Assembly: GCA_030737835.1 (NCBI GenBank)
Contig: CM060849.1
Location: forward strand, 6,572,001-6,636,000
Length of the DNA stretch: 64,000 nucleotides
Reading direction: 5' to 3'
From: Acorus gramineus
Taxonomy: Eukaryota; Streptophyta; Magnoliopsida; Acorales; Acoraceae
Part shown: one piece after another, positions 24,801 through 39,394 of the stretch
How positions within the stretch are numbered: position 1 is the first letter of the stretch
How the letters are laid out: each line of letters starts with the position of its first letter
Notes under the pieces: model-generated
Databases searched by the model: none
What the model was told of the DNA's origin: nothing
What the model saw: only the letters and a program-made list of their open reading frames with translations
Position numbers and translations under genes: made by a program

Positions 24801-27800
24801 TTCTGCCCTCAATTTCCTTAGTGTCACATGTCATCTACTTCTGATTTTGATGACTTGATTTAAACCATTTAGTTAGGAGGTTGATACATTGGAAGCGTAT
24901 TTAGTTTGATATTTGCAGTTCAGCAATCATCTTCCATGGATTGTTCTCTACTGAATGTTTTGATAATTTTTTCTCCTATTTACTTGATTATTTGAGTTGA
25001 CTGTTTCTAATAATCTTCTCCATATTTCTCTCTTTATATGTACAAAAAGGAGAGTCCCTATTATCATGCACACCCATCTGTAGTATACCCCTGTGCTTTA
25101 TCTTTCAGTGCAATTATATTTTGCCTCCTAAACAATCAAAGTTTACAAAAAAGCTCCCAAAATATTTACCAAAAGGCACCTTTTAGCATTTAGAATGAGC
25201 TCTAGACAGACCAATCGTCTCTTTGTGGAGCTCATATTTGCTAAATAAGTCCTTATTTTGCTGGACATTTTTTAAATCAATCTTTTAGAGAAACACCTAT
25301 GTGCAAGTGGGGGGGGGGGGGGGGGGGTGTGGATTGCAAGTTTGTTCCCCACACTATTAAAAGATGCCCACTTTTTTTTTTTCCCTTCCTGAAATAAAGG
25401 TTGTAAAAAATAAATTGTAAATATCACTAAAGTCTCTACTGGCAAATGACATGTATGACGCTGTCAACAATTCTTGTTCAGAATATAGAGGCTGCTGAAA
25501 TCTGAATGATGTTTAGGAGTTGGGACATCAAAAACCCACGCAAATGTGCAAACTTATTGATATCTAAACATATACAGGTATTGCATGATCACATGTCTAC
25601 ATCTGCTTCTACTTTCTATTTTGAGGAATGGTGGGAGCTCAACACCTGAATTAAACTATCTATATATATGAGTTGAAAACCATGAAAAAGAAAATGCAAC
25701 TACAATCTACAAATGAGGCTTCTGCAGCACTTTTAAAGAAAGGAGAAAAATGAAAAAGAGGATAATAGAATAAAACCAGAAAACTGCAAAGATCAGCTCG
25801 TATGGGTATATGGCTAACCCCTGTTCACAAAAAATTCCCTCTCTTTGAGAGCCCCGTTGATGGAAAGACTCCACTTCTTGAGAAAACAGATCATGCTTTT
25901 CAAAGCATTCTATATAACTCAAGCTTTCCCTTGAAAAATTATATTATTTCTTGACAGCCAAATTGCCAACAAACTTCTGAAGAATAATCTGCATAAAGCC
26001 TTTGTACTGCGACACCCTATTGTTCTTGGGACACCAGAACGTTTCCCATGAACTCAGTGACTGATTGAATCATTAACCTGATTGAATTATTCTGAGCCAA
26101 ATCTCTACAACTGCATAAACCTTCATGGAGGTGCATTCATGGATGCAACATAATGAATATGTGCACTATTTCTCATCATCAGTATTTTCAGGATTTGAGT
26201 AGAAATGAGGAGTACTACATATCTGAATTTTTGGATGGAGCCATAAGAAAACAATCTGGACCCCCTAAATTGTAGACTTTGCTGATTTGTTGGTTTTCTG
26301 TTTGCCTGTGTAGAAGTAGAAACCAATTCTTTTATTGATAACTCATTGCTTCATTTACTGCAAACATTTATATTGTAAGACTATTGATGTGATTTCTGAT
26401 GCAACTATATTGCCTTTTGCAGATCTTGCACTTGATGATCGGAACTTCAAGCATAGGTTTGAGAAGTTATGCATTGTGATTGATAGTGCTATACTGCTGT
26501 CCTACAGAAATCCATTAGTTTGTAATATGATAATAACATTTGATCTTTTCAGAAACTTTATGTCAATGCTTGTTGCTGTAGACCTTCGGTCGCTAATTCC
26601 TGGCATATTAGTTTCATGAATCTGCTGTAATCTATAGTTTGCATGAGCTTCTCAAGCCTAAGCTGCTGGTTTTTCCATCTTCCTTTTCCTCTTGTCATTG
26701 AATTATATGTTTTCTGGAATACACAAAATATGGGAATGACTCTTCACTGGAACTATGCTTTTATAGGATAAACCTTATTATAGCCCTTCACAATCCACAT
26801 TGATGATTTTAATCATATCACTGTAATAAACCTGCTGACTTTCTTCATCTTCCTTTTTCTATTGTTATTGCACTTTTTTTTTTCATCATTAAATTTATTC
26901 TTTTTTGACCTATTTGGCTATTTTGTAAAATTTATCCTTATAAATTTCTCTCTGGAGTTATATTTAAATGGTGTTTACTGTTTAGAGAGGTTGAGGAGCA
27001 AAAGACATGAAATATTTGACCTTGATGTAGCACTTCACTATCCACATTGATGATTTTAATCGCATTACCGTAATAACCTGCTAATCTTTTTCCCATCTTC
27101 CTTCTCTTGTTACACTTTTGTCATCATTTAGTATATCCCTTTTTTACGTGTTTTGTATTTATCCTTAGAATTTCAGAGTTATAGTGAGATGATGGTGAGA
27201 TAGCTTGAGGAGAAAAAGAAATGGAAATATCGGACTCTGAACTATTCTTATCCTAATGTCCTCCCTAATCAAGGGGCAAAGACCAAAGTCAATGTCATCA
27301 GGCAGACCAAAGACAGTGGAACCTATCTATGCCTATGTGAATTCATAGGTGATGAAATTTTTTACCAGATTTCCAAATGCATAATGAACTACATCAGGAA
27401 GATGCCCACCTGACAAACTAAATCTATATTGTTCACAATTTCCTGGATCACTTTTTCTGTTGTAATCGTGTGCTTTTCCACTGAGCCAAAAAATATTAAT
27501 GTTCTTTTACTGTCATTGGGCTGAGATTCAGAACTTTGTTATTTATTATAATCTTTTGCTCAGCTAAACAAACCAGAGCCGATTGAGGTGTATCCCAAAA
27601 ATTGACATGTGAATCGTGGCGGCTCACTAATTATTATTGCTGATTGACTGTCAGGTTATGTCATTTATTTGATATCCACTGTTATTGCCAGCTGCGAGGG
27701 GTGGCTGTTCTGGTTGCATGGTTGTGGATTTATTCTCATGGGTAAGTTTTGTGATAATCAGCCTCTGAAATTTCTTTGATCCTTATAGTTGACTTCATTA

Positions 27801-30800
27801 ATGTATTAGAGCATGATTATATATTTTAATTTTAATAAACATCACTCTGCAGCTTGCCCCCAGATTCTGTTCCTGGCTGCATTTCTTCTGCTTTTATCAT
27901 TCTGGTATGTTCTTTTCTTTTCTTTTCTTTTCTTTTCCAAATGGGAGGACCGCACCACCTTGATTCTATTAAAGGAAGTAGAAAGGTACTCTCTCAGTGC
28001 AGGAGGTGGCACAAAGAGCCCAACATAAAAGGAAAAAATAACAAGGGAGTCCAGCATTCTTCCAATGCTGAAAACACAAAGGAGAAAAATAAATCATTCA
28101 CAAAACAAGGTGGCACAGGTTAAACTTGATTGCCCAGCCTATGACATGAAAAGCACTCTGTCCCGATTTAAAATTAAAGTGGATATTTTAGTAATGGGAA
28201 ACCTCCAAAATCTAATGCCCCCAATTAAACTGTCTCAAGTGTTCTCCACATATGCTCTCCTTCTTTGGAAAATCTTTTCATTTCTGGATAACCATATACT
28301 CCAACACATGGCATGTGAAATGAGATCCCTAAACTTCTCTTTCACTGTTTTTTTCTGAAACATTAAGATTCTTGAAAAGAAAATCTAATGAGTCATGTAT
28401 GGCATAACAGCTTTTGATAGGGTTCATTAAATCATTAGTATCAACCAAAAAAACAAAATGTTGAAATTTACAAGTAGTTTTGAGAGAAAATTCTTTTTGG
28501 ATGTGATCACTTGAATTTATTTTCTATTGGCTTACATGTGAGGTGAAGCCATATAATTTTAATTACCTATCCCAGTACTTTCATGTGGCCAAGAGTTCTT
28601 AATTGAACACATATTGTACTTGTAATTTTCAATTTTCATCTTTTGATATTACATGCATTTGGATTAGTCTCACTATGAACTTGTGTTTCATTGCCAATAT
28701 GTATTGTCAGATATTTGTGTACATCAAACTTCAAAATCGTGGTAGATTGTGCAATACTGAAATGGAGATGATAATATAAAAATATTGTGAGGCTTGGTAG
28801 GATATAAATGGATGCCTTCTGAAATCCCACAAATACCCCCTAGTGAGCTTAATGCTATGCTATGGTCCATAGTCTATATCTCAGTATCCTCAAAATAAAA
28901 AGTTCCCTGGTAAGCAGGCTCGTTGCATGAGGGTATATGGTCCACAGAAGGATGGATGTAGCAAGATAGTAAGTGGAGGCATATCGGAACATGTGGGCAA
29001 TTGAGATTCTTATAGTTGAGTATATATTTATAATCATAAGGCTGATGATGTCGGTAAGGATGTTATGAAAATATCATATCGTTCCTAATAAATGCATCAT
29101 CCACATCGATTTCTTTTCAAATATGCCATTTCTTTATTTCATCAGTGAAAAATAGAAGTAGATTTCCAAGGTAGTTATTTTTGTTTGTTCTTCTTGCATC
29201 ATTATTTTGATCCAAAATTTGAATTAGTTGTTTTCCTGCACACTTTTATTTTACTAAAATTGCTGCCAACTGATTTTTGTAAGTCATTTAGATTTCACCT
29301 GGAACATCCAGCCATGTAAAAGTATTCAATTTTGATGTCCTATTAAATAAAACTTCATAGGACAGCTAACAACAAATGAGATTTTACTTTTGGTGTGGCA
29401 AGAAACATCGTTGAAGGATTTAATTTGTGTGAAATAATTAATATTTTGTCTAGAAGCTAAGATTTCTATCCATTATTATTTTTGAAACACAATGGTCTGA
29501 CATTTTACATGCCTCCGAGCAATGTTTTAACAGGGTTGACCTTTGCCATCAGGCAACTGATGAAGATGATGAAGACATTAGCTATAATGAAGCTTTGTTG
29601 GAAAAGATGAAGCCCAAATCACGTCCACTGCAAGTGGATGTTCACAGAAGTTGTTTCCCTTTCCAAAACATTCATGTTGGGAGCCGACAGAAGTTTGTGA
29701 TTTTGGTATGGAATCTAGAAGACCAAATTTAATTTATTTTCATATTTGTGGTGGTTGTTTTGATGAGGTTTATTGTACTTTTATTTAAAAATAGTGGAGA
29801 GCTCAACAGGGGTGAGACATAGGTGCCCAACCTTCCAAGGAGTTAGTTGATGGGAGACTAATATGTTCCAAGATAGAAGAAACACTCTAGATAACTAATC
29901 TTCTGTTTTCCCCAAACTGCCACATTTCTGCTGGTTTCAGTTGTACCACTTTCACATTCAATTGTGTGTTAATAAATGATACATTTTATTAGGACATTGA
30001 ACATATCTTGATATCATTCATGCTAAGAAAGAGTATAAATTTTGTAATATTGGAACAGTTTTTTTTCCCTCTTGGCTATTCCGATTGCAGACTCATTTTC
30101 ACTGTTTCTTTTAGGCGGTTGTTTTGATCTTTCTTCTAATGATTACATTGGCGGTGCTAATATGGGTCGGTAGGGGAAAAAACCCTATTAATTCTTCAGT
30201 TGTGGCTCAGGTATTTTTTTTTTAACATGTCCAGTTGGAATGGTATTTTGTTTTAGTTTGTATAGTACTTAATTTATGTTTTCTTAGTTACTAGTATTGT
30301 GATGTTTTGTATGTATCTTAAATAGGCACTAAATAATCATCACATCAACATTAATCCTGATATTTCAAAGATCACAACCAATGCTTATCTGTACATGTAA
30401 TACAAGTATGCAATACCATTGCACTGTTATTTTTTTGTTTGTAAGGTGCTTTATAAGAAAAGAACAAGACGATTCCTTGTTGCTTTGGATTTGTTTATAC
30501 ATTTGTATTTGGCATAAGCAAGGAGACATAAGTTATGTTTCCATAATTTAGTTACAAAATTCATCGAATTATTGAAGAAAATTTTCAAGGTTGCTTGCCA
30601 TATACTTGTTCAAGTTCTCTCTATTGTTTGTTTATTATTTTTTTCCTGGTAAGTTGAATTTTTTTTATTTTTTTTATGGTAAATGGTAGGCTTCCGCACT
30701 CATATAAATAGGAGGGTGAAAACCCAAAGGAAATACAAGCAAGCCTTGCGTAAAACATCACGCAATTACATCTTAAGCAGAGGAGGTCTCAAACTAAGAT

Positions 30801-33800
30801 GTATCCCATAAAACTCTAGTTAAACATGCATTACAAAATTACCACCCAAAAAACCCAAGGAGGCCGCCCCCACGCAACATCTTCCCCAATCCAAATCAAA
30901 GTGAACCATCGAGTCCCTAATATTCTCTACATAAGGCCGACTGCCTCAACAAATGGCATGGTTCCTTGTCAGCCAAATTGCCCATACCACCGCAGGGACA
31001 AACAGTTGTGTCACCTTTCCGTAAGGACTACGATCCCCCTGCCCACAGAGCCTTCTACCTGCTTCCCAAATCTCCTCGAGAGAGGAAAGAGGACCTGCCA
31101 AACCCGATGCAGCGCACATCCAATTCCACACCTCCTGTGCCATCAGACAATGGACAAACAAATGCTCCACTGACTCCTCCTCCAAACCACACAACACACA
31201 AGTCCTATCCAATAGAGGTGTCCAACGAGCAATAGTCACCTTGGTTAAGAGTTTCTGCCGGTACATAAGCCAAAGAAAAGCCCTGACCTTCAGCAGAGCC
31301 TTGCAGCCCCATTCCTCTTTCTGCATGCGACCCACCGCCAATCCCGTCGGACGAAATCTCTACACCCATGCATAGCAGCTTTGAACTGAAAAGCCATCCG
31401 TTGGTTTAGGAGCCCACGAGATCCTATCCCTCTTGGACTGATCAGGCGTCACACTTTGAAGTAACTCCAGGACCCTCAGATATTCATCCAACTCTTCATC
31501 GTATAGGTTACGATGAAGAACCTCCCTGTATCCAGTCTCCCCTCTAGTGCACCAGAACTGACGGACCGCGCCATCCATATACGTTGCGATCTGAAAGATG
31601 CGAGGGAATTACTCCCGTAAAGCAGTGTCTCCCACCCAAACATCGTGCCAAAAAGAGATCCTGTCCCCAGCTCCTAACACCCACCGCACCGCTACAATGA
31701 AATCAGCCAAACCCGAAATGATGCCACGCCATATCCTAGAGAGTCTGCTCGAATCACGAGGGAATCTATCCACAAGAGACCCCCACATCTATATCTTTCC
31801 TTCACTATCTGACTCCAAGCGAGCTGTTGGTTGTCTAACCACCGCCACAACCATTTGTTGAGGAGAGCGCGATTCATGTCTTCAAGATTAGTGATGCCTG
31901 CACCCCCATCTTTTTTATTTTGACACCACCTCCCATTTCACAAGATGTACCCTCCTCCGAACCTCCTTTGCCCCTCTCCAAAGAAAACTTTTGATTTGGA
32001 TATTGATTCAGTTATCCATATTACTTGAGTACTTGAATGCATCTCTTTTGTTTGATCTTTAGTGATTGACGCTAACTTATGTTCTTGTCTTTCCCTCTTC
32101 TCTTCCCCATGATGCTTTTTCAACTTTTATTTACCCTGTTATGCGTTTGTTTGGCCTGTGGGATGATCAAGTGGGTCATTTATGAGACATACATTTAAGA
32201 TATTAGGTGCAACTCCAACATTTTCCTCATTTCTTTATTACACTGATATATTTGTAAACCCTCTCGAATTTTCTGCAAGAGCAGGTGTGTTTTTTGTGAA
32301 CAGTTATACTTATCTATATCATGGTCCTCTTGGATTTACCTGCTGCATCTTAAATTTGACTTAATACTCATCTTCACCAGGTTGCATTTACAAGTCAAAC
32401 TGTCAGTCTTGTAGTTGCTTTAAAACCTTGTCCTAATGCTGGTTAGGCATCATTCTATGACCAATTTGGAAATTCTTGTTTTTAATGGGACCTGTCTCTT
32501 GTAGTCAGTGAAAATTAGTAGAACAAAAACATTATCTCCTTTTCTTTATTTGGAGGAAACATCATCTCATTCTTGTATACTCAATTCTCTATTGTTATCT
32601 TCACTGAGATTCATGAATTCCATTTAAACATGGAAGAATATTTTCTTCTGATATGAAGCGACCTTATATTACAAATAAATAAAAAATAGTGCTGGAAAGT
32701 TGTGAGATAACAATTTTGTTAAAATTATGGGATCAAGATTTTTTTTTGGTGATATCATTCTTCCATTAAGCTATTTGAAATTAAGGACTTGTGAGTTTAT
32801 ATGTATTAATGTATCATTGGTCCATTTGGTCAGCACGCAATGAGGGAATCTTCATGCAAAAAAGAGTTTATTTGGAAAATATTTGGATCGCTCTATTCTC
32901 AATGTTGTTGGATTGGGTCAAATACATTCTAGAGGAACCTTCGCCGTCTTCATTAATGGGTGTTGAATGGGGTAGAGGATAAGCATCATCCGAGATTGAT
33001 TATTAGCTTTGTATTTTCTTTTCCTTTTTTTTTTTAAAATGTAAGGAGATCCCTCGTCTCCTTTCTTTTGGGGATTTCTTGAAATGAGATTCTCCTATAT
33101 GATTCTCAAAAAATAATTAAATGTATCATTGGTGGGCCATCTCAGGGTTTTCTGATGTCGAATATAATGTGTTTGGCACAACCTTGAAAATGCAATGCAT
33201 CTCATGTGAGAGACAAATACCTTTGTAGAATTTTTTTATAGTATCAAAGTATATTCTCTCATCTTCATTGTGTTAAGTGCATCATATTGATGTAGTGGGG
33301 CAAATCATATTCTGGTGGTTGACCATACACCATTACTATTTTTACAGTTATTGTCTCTATCAAGCCTATTTGTGAGTTTCCCAGTCCCAGCTGCAGCAAT
33401 AAAAGATTCAAACACGTACAAGGAATAAAAAATTACATCTGGCATGCGATGCTAGTAGTCTCCAGCTTATTTTCTTGAGATGTTATATCTGAATACCATA
33501 ATAACCCATAATATAGCATGCACATGACATGTTAATGAAATAAATAATCTGAAAAAATTAAAACCCAACAGTTTTTTTACTTAATTCAAGCATGCAGTTC
33601 CCAACAAATATTTTTGTAAACAATGGCACCTACTATGCTTTGTTTTTGATGTGAATCCTAGTGTGGAAGAACCTTCTCGACTTGTATACTTTAGATCTGG
33701 AAGACTATAAAAGGTTTTGGTAATTCTTCTGTTCCATTTTTTCTTATAAATATCATTGTCACAGGGAATGTTTGAAATAATTAATCCTTAAATTAAGTTT

Positions 33801-36800
33801 ATGAATGACATTTTGCATAAATGTCAGTAATTGTAAGTTGAACATTCTTGCAGGTCTACGTTGATATATTTTCAATAGCCATCTTTCTTCTTGGGGGAGC
33901 TTTAGCTTGCTATGGTGCGCAACTGGTATCTATGATCCATTTATAGGAACTAATTTCTGTTCAGGTGTCTTTATTACTTATATGCTACCAATTGTTTCTT
34001 TGGAACTACAATTAAATTCAGACTTGATATTTTGTTATACATTTATTTAGATATAGGGTGCCATCTAGTCTAGACATAGAATTATCCTCTAATTATTTAT
34101 CCCACAATAATCTTTGATCACTTAGTAAACTTTTAGGTAAAAATCAATAACAATTACTCTCATGTATTGTTACTGACGGTCAAAGTCATGTATAGCATTA
34201 TTAATACTGGAACTGAATGACCTCAGCAAGATTAAAGAATGTCAAAGTCTAGAATTGGGCGATTTGAATTTCTTTGAAAAAGGTCAACAAGTTTCTCATA
34301 ATGCCGGAAAGAACACTGGCAACGAGACAGAGGAGGATGGCAAAGAGGTAATCAATGCAAGGTCATATGGTGAAAACTACATCTTTCTAGGAAATATTTG
34401 TTTTAAAAAATTTGTACGGAGATTTCTCGTCTCCTTTTGTTCGGGGGCCTCAATCTAATAAGTTTGCTCCTAACTAGGCTTGTCATCGGTCGGGTCTAGA
34501 CCCGGATCTGACCCAATAAAAGGCGTAAAATATCGGACCTGAAGGATCCGGGACCGATATAGGCTCGACCTGAAAGACCTGACAATCAAAATGAGTGGGG
34601 TCCAGGTCCACCCCCGACCCGATCCTATGGACCCGATTGATCCAAATCAAAACAATGTGATTTTTTTTGTTTATGATCCAAACCCTCATCACCCATCTCC
34701 TCCACCTCTCCCTTCCTTTCCTCAAACCCTATATTTTTTCCCCTAAAAATTACAGCAAGAGAAAATAAAATGAAATGAAGCCATTGTAGCTCTCACAGAA
34801 GAAAATCCCAAGATGATGAAGAAACCATACCTTTCGAAGGTCTTCACATTCCTCCTCTTCATCCTCAACACCTCCTCTTCATCCTCAACACCCTAACACA
34901 CCCCCCCCCCCCCCAAATGCAGGTCCTCAGAAGTCTCTCGGCTTCTCAGGTCTAGCCTCTCCTAGTCCGACCTAGGCATGTCAGTGGGACCCAGACCCGA
35001 TAAAAGGCGTGAAATACTAGACCTGAAAGATCTGATATGGATCCGACCCGAAGGACCTGCCAATTAAAACGGGTCGGGTTTGGGTCTACCCTGACTCGAC
35101 CCAAACCAACCCGTTGACAGGCATATTCCTAACCTTTCTTCAAAATAAATAAAATAAAAATCTTTTGTTAAAAGTCTTTTTTTTTTCGAACAAAACTGGT
35201 AGACATCCTACCACCAAATTCCATTAATATCCATATTTGGGTATAGTGTCTTAAAAAGAGGAATGGAAGCAAAAAAAAAAAAAAAGAACAAGTTGACTCA
35301 AAACGGCCCTCACTTCAACATCTCACTATTCTTCAATTTCGTTTTTCCACTCGCAAAAGTAACTCTCTCAGCCCCTGCATGCTACAGTGCCCAATTGGCC
35401 CAATCCTTGATGAAGCATTTAGTACACTCCCAATTGTTCTCGAGATGAGGAGTGATGCCTTTATAACATTGTTTTCTCCTGGAAACCATTTCATTCTCTA
35501 CTTTTTTTCAGCAGTCTTTCCTGATGCACCAACATAAAAAGGCTTTGCACCTTTAGTGGAGCTTTGATCCCCCACACATTTTTTTTTATATTTTTTGCTA
35601 CAATTGACGAACAAACAAAGCACTTTTTTGTCCACCAACTGTAGCAAACTTTTATATCCAAACCCTCTTTAGGATTAGGGTTTCAAACAACCATATCTGA
35701 ATCCTCAACATTTTGATGGACAGTCTGAAGCATATGGATGAGTAGCAGGAATTTCGCTTAAACTGATAGTTTTAAAACACTGATACTGTTGCCTAGCAAT
35801 GTACTTACTATTAACCAGTAGCGTCACCCTCGAATGTAATAATTTTGGTATAACAATTTGACAAGTGTGTAAAATTATTGAAATTGGGAATAGACTTACG
35901 ATTGAGAAAACAATTGAAAAAAAAAATGTAAAATGAATATATCAGTATATTAATGATAAAAAAAATATATTATATTGAATTAAAAAATTGAAGAAAATAG
36001 AAAATATCCCCTTATGTCAGCATGAATATGTTAAAATAAGGGGGATTTATTTTTTTACAGAAAAGGAAATGTTTTAAAACAAAAATTAAAGAATGCCCTA
36101 ACAAGGAGTTTGTAGTAGCATTATTATAGAGCTTCTTAAGGTCTTCTATTAGTCAATGCCCTTCCTGTTGACAAACCTTGAAGAAATTGAAGTTAAGAGC
36201 AAAGATAGAGAGCTAAAATCGTTGTAAGTGGGAAATAAAAACTATTACAAGCTAAGAATAAGACAAGGGTGAAGGGCCTGTAATATAAAATGACCACAAT
36301 AAAAAATTCTACATGATTTATCTGAAAATAATCATTTATGAAAATTTTAGTACTCATTTATATGGATGCGTGAAAGTATACAGATCCCCAAGATGTGACT
36401 TGTGTCAGCAACCTTTGATGATTCAGATTGACCATTAAGAGATATGTTGGACATCATGTGCATAGTTGGTCGCATTCTCTAGTTGTGTGATTCATCAGCC
36501 CACACATCAGGCACTTGTGCTTATGTCTGAGTGGCTGAAGATTGTTGGATTGTTGTTTGTGTTATTAATTTAAAGGAGTGGAGAGCTCTCACGTTGTAAT
36601 TGGTTTGAAGCGCAAATGAGTGTGCATAATCCTTTTTTATTGGCGTTTGACAATCAAGGATGATTGAGGAATTTCTTTGTTCCTAGAACACAAAGTCCTC
36701 TTTATTGATGCTTGCACATCCATGTCTTTCATCAAGTTCACTTCTCTTGCATAGGATGAGGAACCTCTCCTGACGAATGAGTGGAAGGCACATATGCATT

Positions 36801-39363
36801 CTTGTTTTTCTAAGACTAATTCTCCATGTTTTAGATATAATAATTAAAACCCGGGGGACAATGTCTCATAAACATTTCATAGTTGTCACTCAGACCACCA
36901 AACACATAACAATACTTCATAATCAAAAGATTGCTAATTGTCACCACTGATCAAATTATCCTTCCAACTTTTCAAGTGATCTTAGAGAATAGTTCCCCTC
37001 TTGTGTTTTTGTATGCCTATGTGGTTCCGCATCAGTTGAGACACCAGTACTTGGGACCGTGTAGTCGTGAAGAAATATTAAAAAAGAATGAGAAGTTGTA
37101 GAACTATAAAGAGGAAGAGCATCCTCTGAGAGAGTGGATGGACACCATACAATGGTTGTTTAATATTTTCAATCAAAATAATATAGGCTGGAATATTGTC
37201 AAGATGTGTTATTCTTTGATTGTCATTCTTTATAGTCTTTCAGTTGGTACAGCCGTACAGGATAGTTATTAATTCTTTATAGGCCGGAATATATGAGCAA
37301 TCGTACAAGACTATGATGTAGCGGGAGTGTGGGATGGTTTTTTTTTTATGAGGTAGAAGTGTAGGATTAGGGGCAACAAAGGTGGATGAGCTCACATTCA
37401 TGAGGAGAATAAGTATTCCTGATTTTGGGAGGAAATGGAAAGAGATGAATAAAGGAATATAGCAATTGTGAATTGTAAGATCTATTCATCTTGAATAAAA
37501 GAAGCCTATGCAATATATATTTTTCTAAAAAAGATGGTGTTCACCATTGTATTAATAGGTAAACAAAAGGGGAAGACAAATCGGGTGACATCAGAATTAT
37601 CCCCAGTTCCCCACCCATTAGTCCCACTCACAATACATTCTCTCTTAATACATCGTTTTCCATCCCAAACCATGGAATCGTTCAGAATTAATTATGTTGA
37701 TGTCAATCTTTCAAAATGCAGATTACAAATGCCCTAGTATTTTTAGGGTAACAGTTTTTCCCTTCAAGAAACTTTCATTATAAGTAAGCCAAAGGGCATC
37801 AGTGAGCATAGTGCTCAAACTTTAGGTGGATTTTCAAATATTCCAATTTGGTGGTTGTTAGAAACTAGAATTATGATGATAAAGAGAAGAAAGAATTAAT
37901 AGGTCAGATAGTGCATAGAAAAAGATTGTACAGATTTAAAACCTATATGTTTCAAGAACAAATAAGAAAAAGGAGCAGAAGAAATGACCATTTGACAACA
38001 ACAGGAGAAGGAAGATGAATAGATGTACAAAAATTACTGTAAAATACTAAAATGAAACTTATAAGAAAATTCCAATTTACAAATCACAAAGCTATGCCAA
38101 AGTTCAAGTTCTATTATCATGTGAATTGATGGAAGGAGAAGAGATAGTCGAGAGATCTCAAAATGTGTATTCTGAAAAAGAAAAGCTGTCCACCTCAGTT
38201 TTATGTATTATATGATGTGAAGGAGAACATGGATTAATATCATGTGTGGATAAATGGCTGATCAGCCTTGCTTATTTTATGCTTCATACACCGATATTCT
38301 TTTTCTCCTCTTCCTGGGTTACTTGAATGCACAACACGTACATCTCTTCGTGTAAGTCTTCATTGTTTATCATACAAATGTAGTTTCCCTCATGTAAAAT
38401 GATACTTTATTACTAATGAATTTGGAATTATCATGGTGCCTTTTCTCATTCCACTTGAAATCTAATTCTTTTTTTTTTGTTGCTTGTTAAGTTCAGGTGC
38501 TTTGCTGTCCTACAAAATGAGCAAAGTCCGTTCTGATAATGATTCAGCTGAGATGCAGAAGGTGCCAGTTCGATAATTAAGATTCACCTAAATTGGCTGA
38601 TTTTACGACCTTCTGTAATTGGTTCTTTTGTGATGTCCATGTTAACTCATATTCCAATGCCTCAAAACTTGCAAGAGATGGTTTATTCATGCCGTTCTTA
38701 TTATGGACCTGTTTATCACCCTTTATCTCTTAATATATTTGTTGTATGTGCAGGTTGCGGGGTTGGCAGGTGTTTCTGTTGTATGTTTCACATCTTCTGC
38801 TTTAGTAGCTTTTTTTACTAACATACCTGTACGTTCTCACTAATTGCATCCTGTTCAGTTTCTTTTTGCAAGAATTGTAGTCAGTAGTAACACTTTCTTA
38901 CTAATGAACACTTGTTGCTTCCAGTTTCAGATATATTATCCAGATCCTGAATTTAGAGATTGGAAAAAGAATTCAATTTGGCTGTTCTTGTATTATTTTG
39001 TAGGTAATGTACTTTTCCTTCATCTTTTCACTCTTCATTAATAGTTGATATGAACCTTATTTATTATTCAGTAACTTATTGGTCATCTTTAGAATATTTA
39101 TCAAGAATAATTTCCAACAGATGTATAAAGAAAAATTAATTTTCAGTTATAATGTTAATAGTGAAGAAAATGGGGTTGGAATATTATTTCAGTTATAGAA
39201 AGCTCAAATGTGTCAAGTAGTAGAATGAATGGGATCAGAATTGTTTTAACAGTATGGGATGTTTTTTTTTACTATGGAATATTTTGTGGCATTTTATGAA
39301 AGACTAATTCTTTAAAACAAAGGGGAACATTTATTTGGCTGTGTTTTTTTTATTTTTGTGTGT

Positions 39364-39394
<31 letters not shown>

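Noticed and set aside
35162-35460. T-run followed by sequence resembling the 3' region of a LINE on the - strand.
   Set aside because: I could not find a convincing coding motif or target duplication, so it is not listed as an element.
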